Below are positions 7,315-8,181 of a stretch of 8,181 nucleotides of DNA, one piece after another (positions within the stretch are counted from its first letter, which is position 1; every line of letters begins with the position of its first letter). The stretch is from Pseudomonadota bacterium (GTDB lineage Bacteria; Pseudomonadota; Gammaproteobacteria; Burkholderiales; SG8-39), in assembly GCA_003242425.1 (NCBI GenBank), contig QGUL01000064.1:1-8181 (forward strand), read 5' to 3'. The position numbers and the translations under genes were made by a program. A model generated the notes under the pieces. It was given only the letters and a program-made list of their open reading frames with translations, was not told where the DNA came from and ran no database searches.

Positions 7315-7337
7315 GTGAGCCGCGCGCGGCGGCTCAC
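7315..7337. repeat. Strong hairpin overlapping the sucB stop codon
   Basis: GTGAGCCGC (7315-7323) and GCGGCTCAC (7329-7337) form a perfect 9-bp stem with loop GCGCG. The arm contains the sucB TGA stop (7336-7334). On the transcribed strand no T-tract follows, so it is not a canonical terminator. A stable hairpin here could shield the sucB 3' end from exonucleases or adjust the sucB to lpd ratio. Confidence 0.5.
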
Positions 7338-8181
7338 AGATCCAACAGCAGACGCGCCGGATCCTCCAGCGCTTCCTTGATCGCCACCAGCGACAGCACC
7401 GCCTCGCGGCCGTCGATGATGCGGTGATCGTAGGACAGCGCCAGATAGTTGATCGGCCGGATGACGATCTGGCCGTTCTCCACCACCGGCCGCTCGCGCG
7501 TGGCGTGCACGCCGAGGATCGCGCTCTGCGGCGGATTGATGATGGGCGTGGACAGCATCGAGCCGAACACGCCACCGTTGGAAATGGTGAAGGTGCCGCC
7601 GGTCAGTTCCTCGATCGACAGCTTGCCTTCCTGCGCGCGGCGGCCGAAATCGGCGATCTGCTTCTCGATCTCGGCAAGGGAAAGCTGATCGCAGTCGCGC
7701 AGGATCGGCACCACCAGCCCGCGCGGGCTGCTCACCGCGATGCCGATGTCGAAGTAGCCGTGATAGACGATGTCATTGCCGTCCACCGAGGCGTTGACGA
7801 TGGGGAACTTCTTCAGCGCGTGCACCGCGGCCTTGACGAAGAAGGACATGAAGCCGAGCCGCACGCCGTGCTCCTTCTCGAAGCGCTCGCCGTACTTCTT
7901 GCGCAGGTCGATGATCGGCTGCATGTTCACTTCGTTGAAGGTCGTGAGGATGGCAGCCGTCTGCTGCGACTGCACCAGCCGCTCGGCGATGCGCGCGCGC
8001 AGGCGGGTCATCGGCACGCGCTTCTCGGGACGGTTGCCGAGCAGCCGCTCGACGTCCACCGCCGGCGGCAGCGGCGCCTTGGGCGCTGCCGGCGCCGCCG
8101 CGGGCTGGGCTTTCTGGATGTGCTCGAGCACGTCGGCTTTGGTAATGCGGCCGTCGCGCCCGCTGCCGGCGATGCGGCTGG
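7334..8181 (-). CDS. sucB: Dihydrolipoyllysine succinyltransferase (2-oxoglutarate dehydrogenase E2), C-terminal part, cut by window edge
   Basis: E2 transfers the succinyl group from lipoyllysine to CoA and forms the core of the 2-oxoglutarate dehydrogenase complex. The last 282 codons are present; the start, the N-terminal lipoyl domain and the first part of the E3-binding domain lie beyond the right edge. The fragment opens with the end of the peripheral-subunit-binding domain ([16 protein letters not shown]), then an Ala/Pro-rich linker, then the catalytic domain from about [16 protein letters not shown] to the end. The catalytic HxxxDG motif is [12 protein letters not shown]; the His codon is at 7426-7424 and the Asp codon at 7414-7412. 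The C-terminus [10 protein letters not shown] is typical of SucB rather than of the pyruvate-dehydrogenase E2. The gap to lpd is 70 bases and contains two hairpins. sucA is expected upstream outside the window. Confidence 0.97.
   Translation of the reverse strand, partial: SRIAGSGRDGRITKADVLEHIQKAQPAAAPAAPKAPLPPAVDVERLLGNRPEKRVPMTRLRARIAERLVQSQQTAAILTTFNEVNMQPIIDLRKKYGERFEKEHGVRLGFMSFFVKAAVHALKKFPIVNASVDGNDIVYHGYFDIGIAVSSPRGLVVPILRDCDQLSLAEIEKQIADFGRRAQEGKLSIEELTGGTFTISNGGVFGSMLSTPIINPPQSAILGVHATRERPVVENGQIVIRPINYLALSYDHRIIDGREAVLSLVAIKEALEDPARLLLDL

Noticed and set aside
5701..7380. A 559-codon plus-strand frame opposite lpd
   Set aside because: It mirrors lpd codons; the translation is His/Asp/Ala-rich with no recognisable domain, and it has no ribosome-binding site of note.

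Overview
The window is GC-rich, chromosomal and gene-dense. It reads as ordinary central metabolism from a betaproteobacterium. That assignment is inferred from the order sucB-lpd-zapE, from TAAAAT/TAGAAT-type -10 boxes and from strong G/C third-position bias; no rRNA or other marker is present to confirm it. No mobile element, tRNA, rRNA or CRISPR array was seen.

Layout from left to right. The 5' part of an acetyl-CoA synthetase gene (acs, minus strand) runs off the left edge. It is divergent from a small four-helix membrane protein of the UPF0114/YqhA family (plus strand). That gene converges on a SET-domain lysine methyltransferase gene (minus strand), and a near-ideal 11-bp-stem hairpin between them probably terminates both. 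The rest is on the minus strand, in transcription order from the right edge: the 3' part of sucB (2-oxoglutarate dehydrogenase E2), lpd (E3), zapE (division-associated ATPase), a GlcG/HbpS-like small protein, fumC (class II fumarase) and the SET gene.

Functionally, SucB and Lpd are the E2 and E3 of the 2-oxoglutarate dehydrogenase complex, FumC is a later TCA-cycle step, and Acs feeds acetate-derived acetyl-CoA into the cycle. ZapE is the usual betaproteobacterial companion of this cluster. A likely terminator lies between lpd and zapE. The SET gene has its own recognisable promoter overlapping the fumC stop codon.

The most unusual gene is the SET protein. A 62-residue histone-H1-like tail (20 Lys/Arg, 19 Ala, no Asp/Glu) is joined to a SET domain that keeps the NHSC motif and a post-SET CxCx4C zinc-binding pattern. 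This suggests a nucleoid-associated methyltransferase, but no target is visible. Nothing else in the window looks like an undescribed system.
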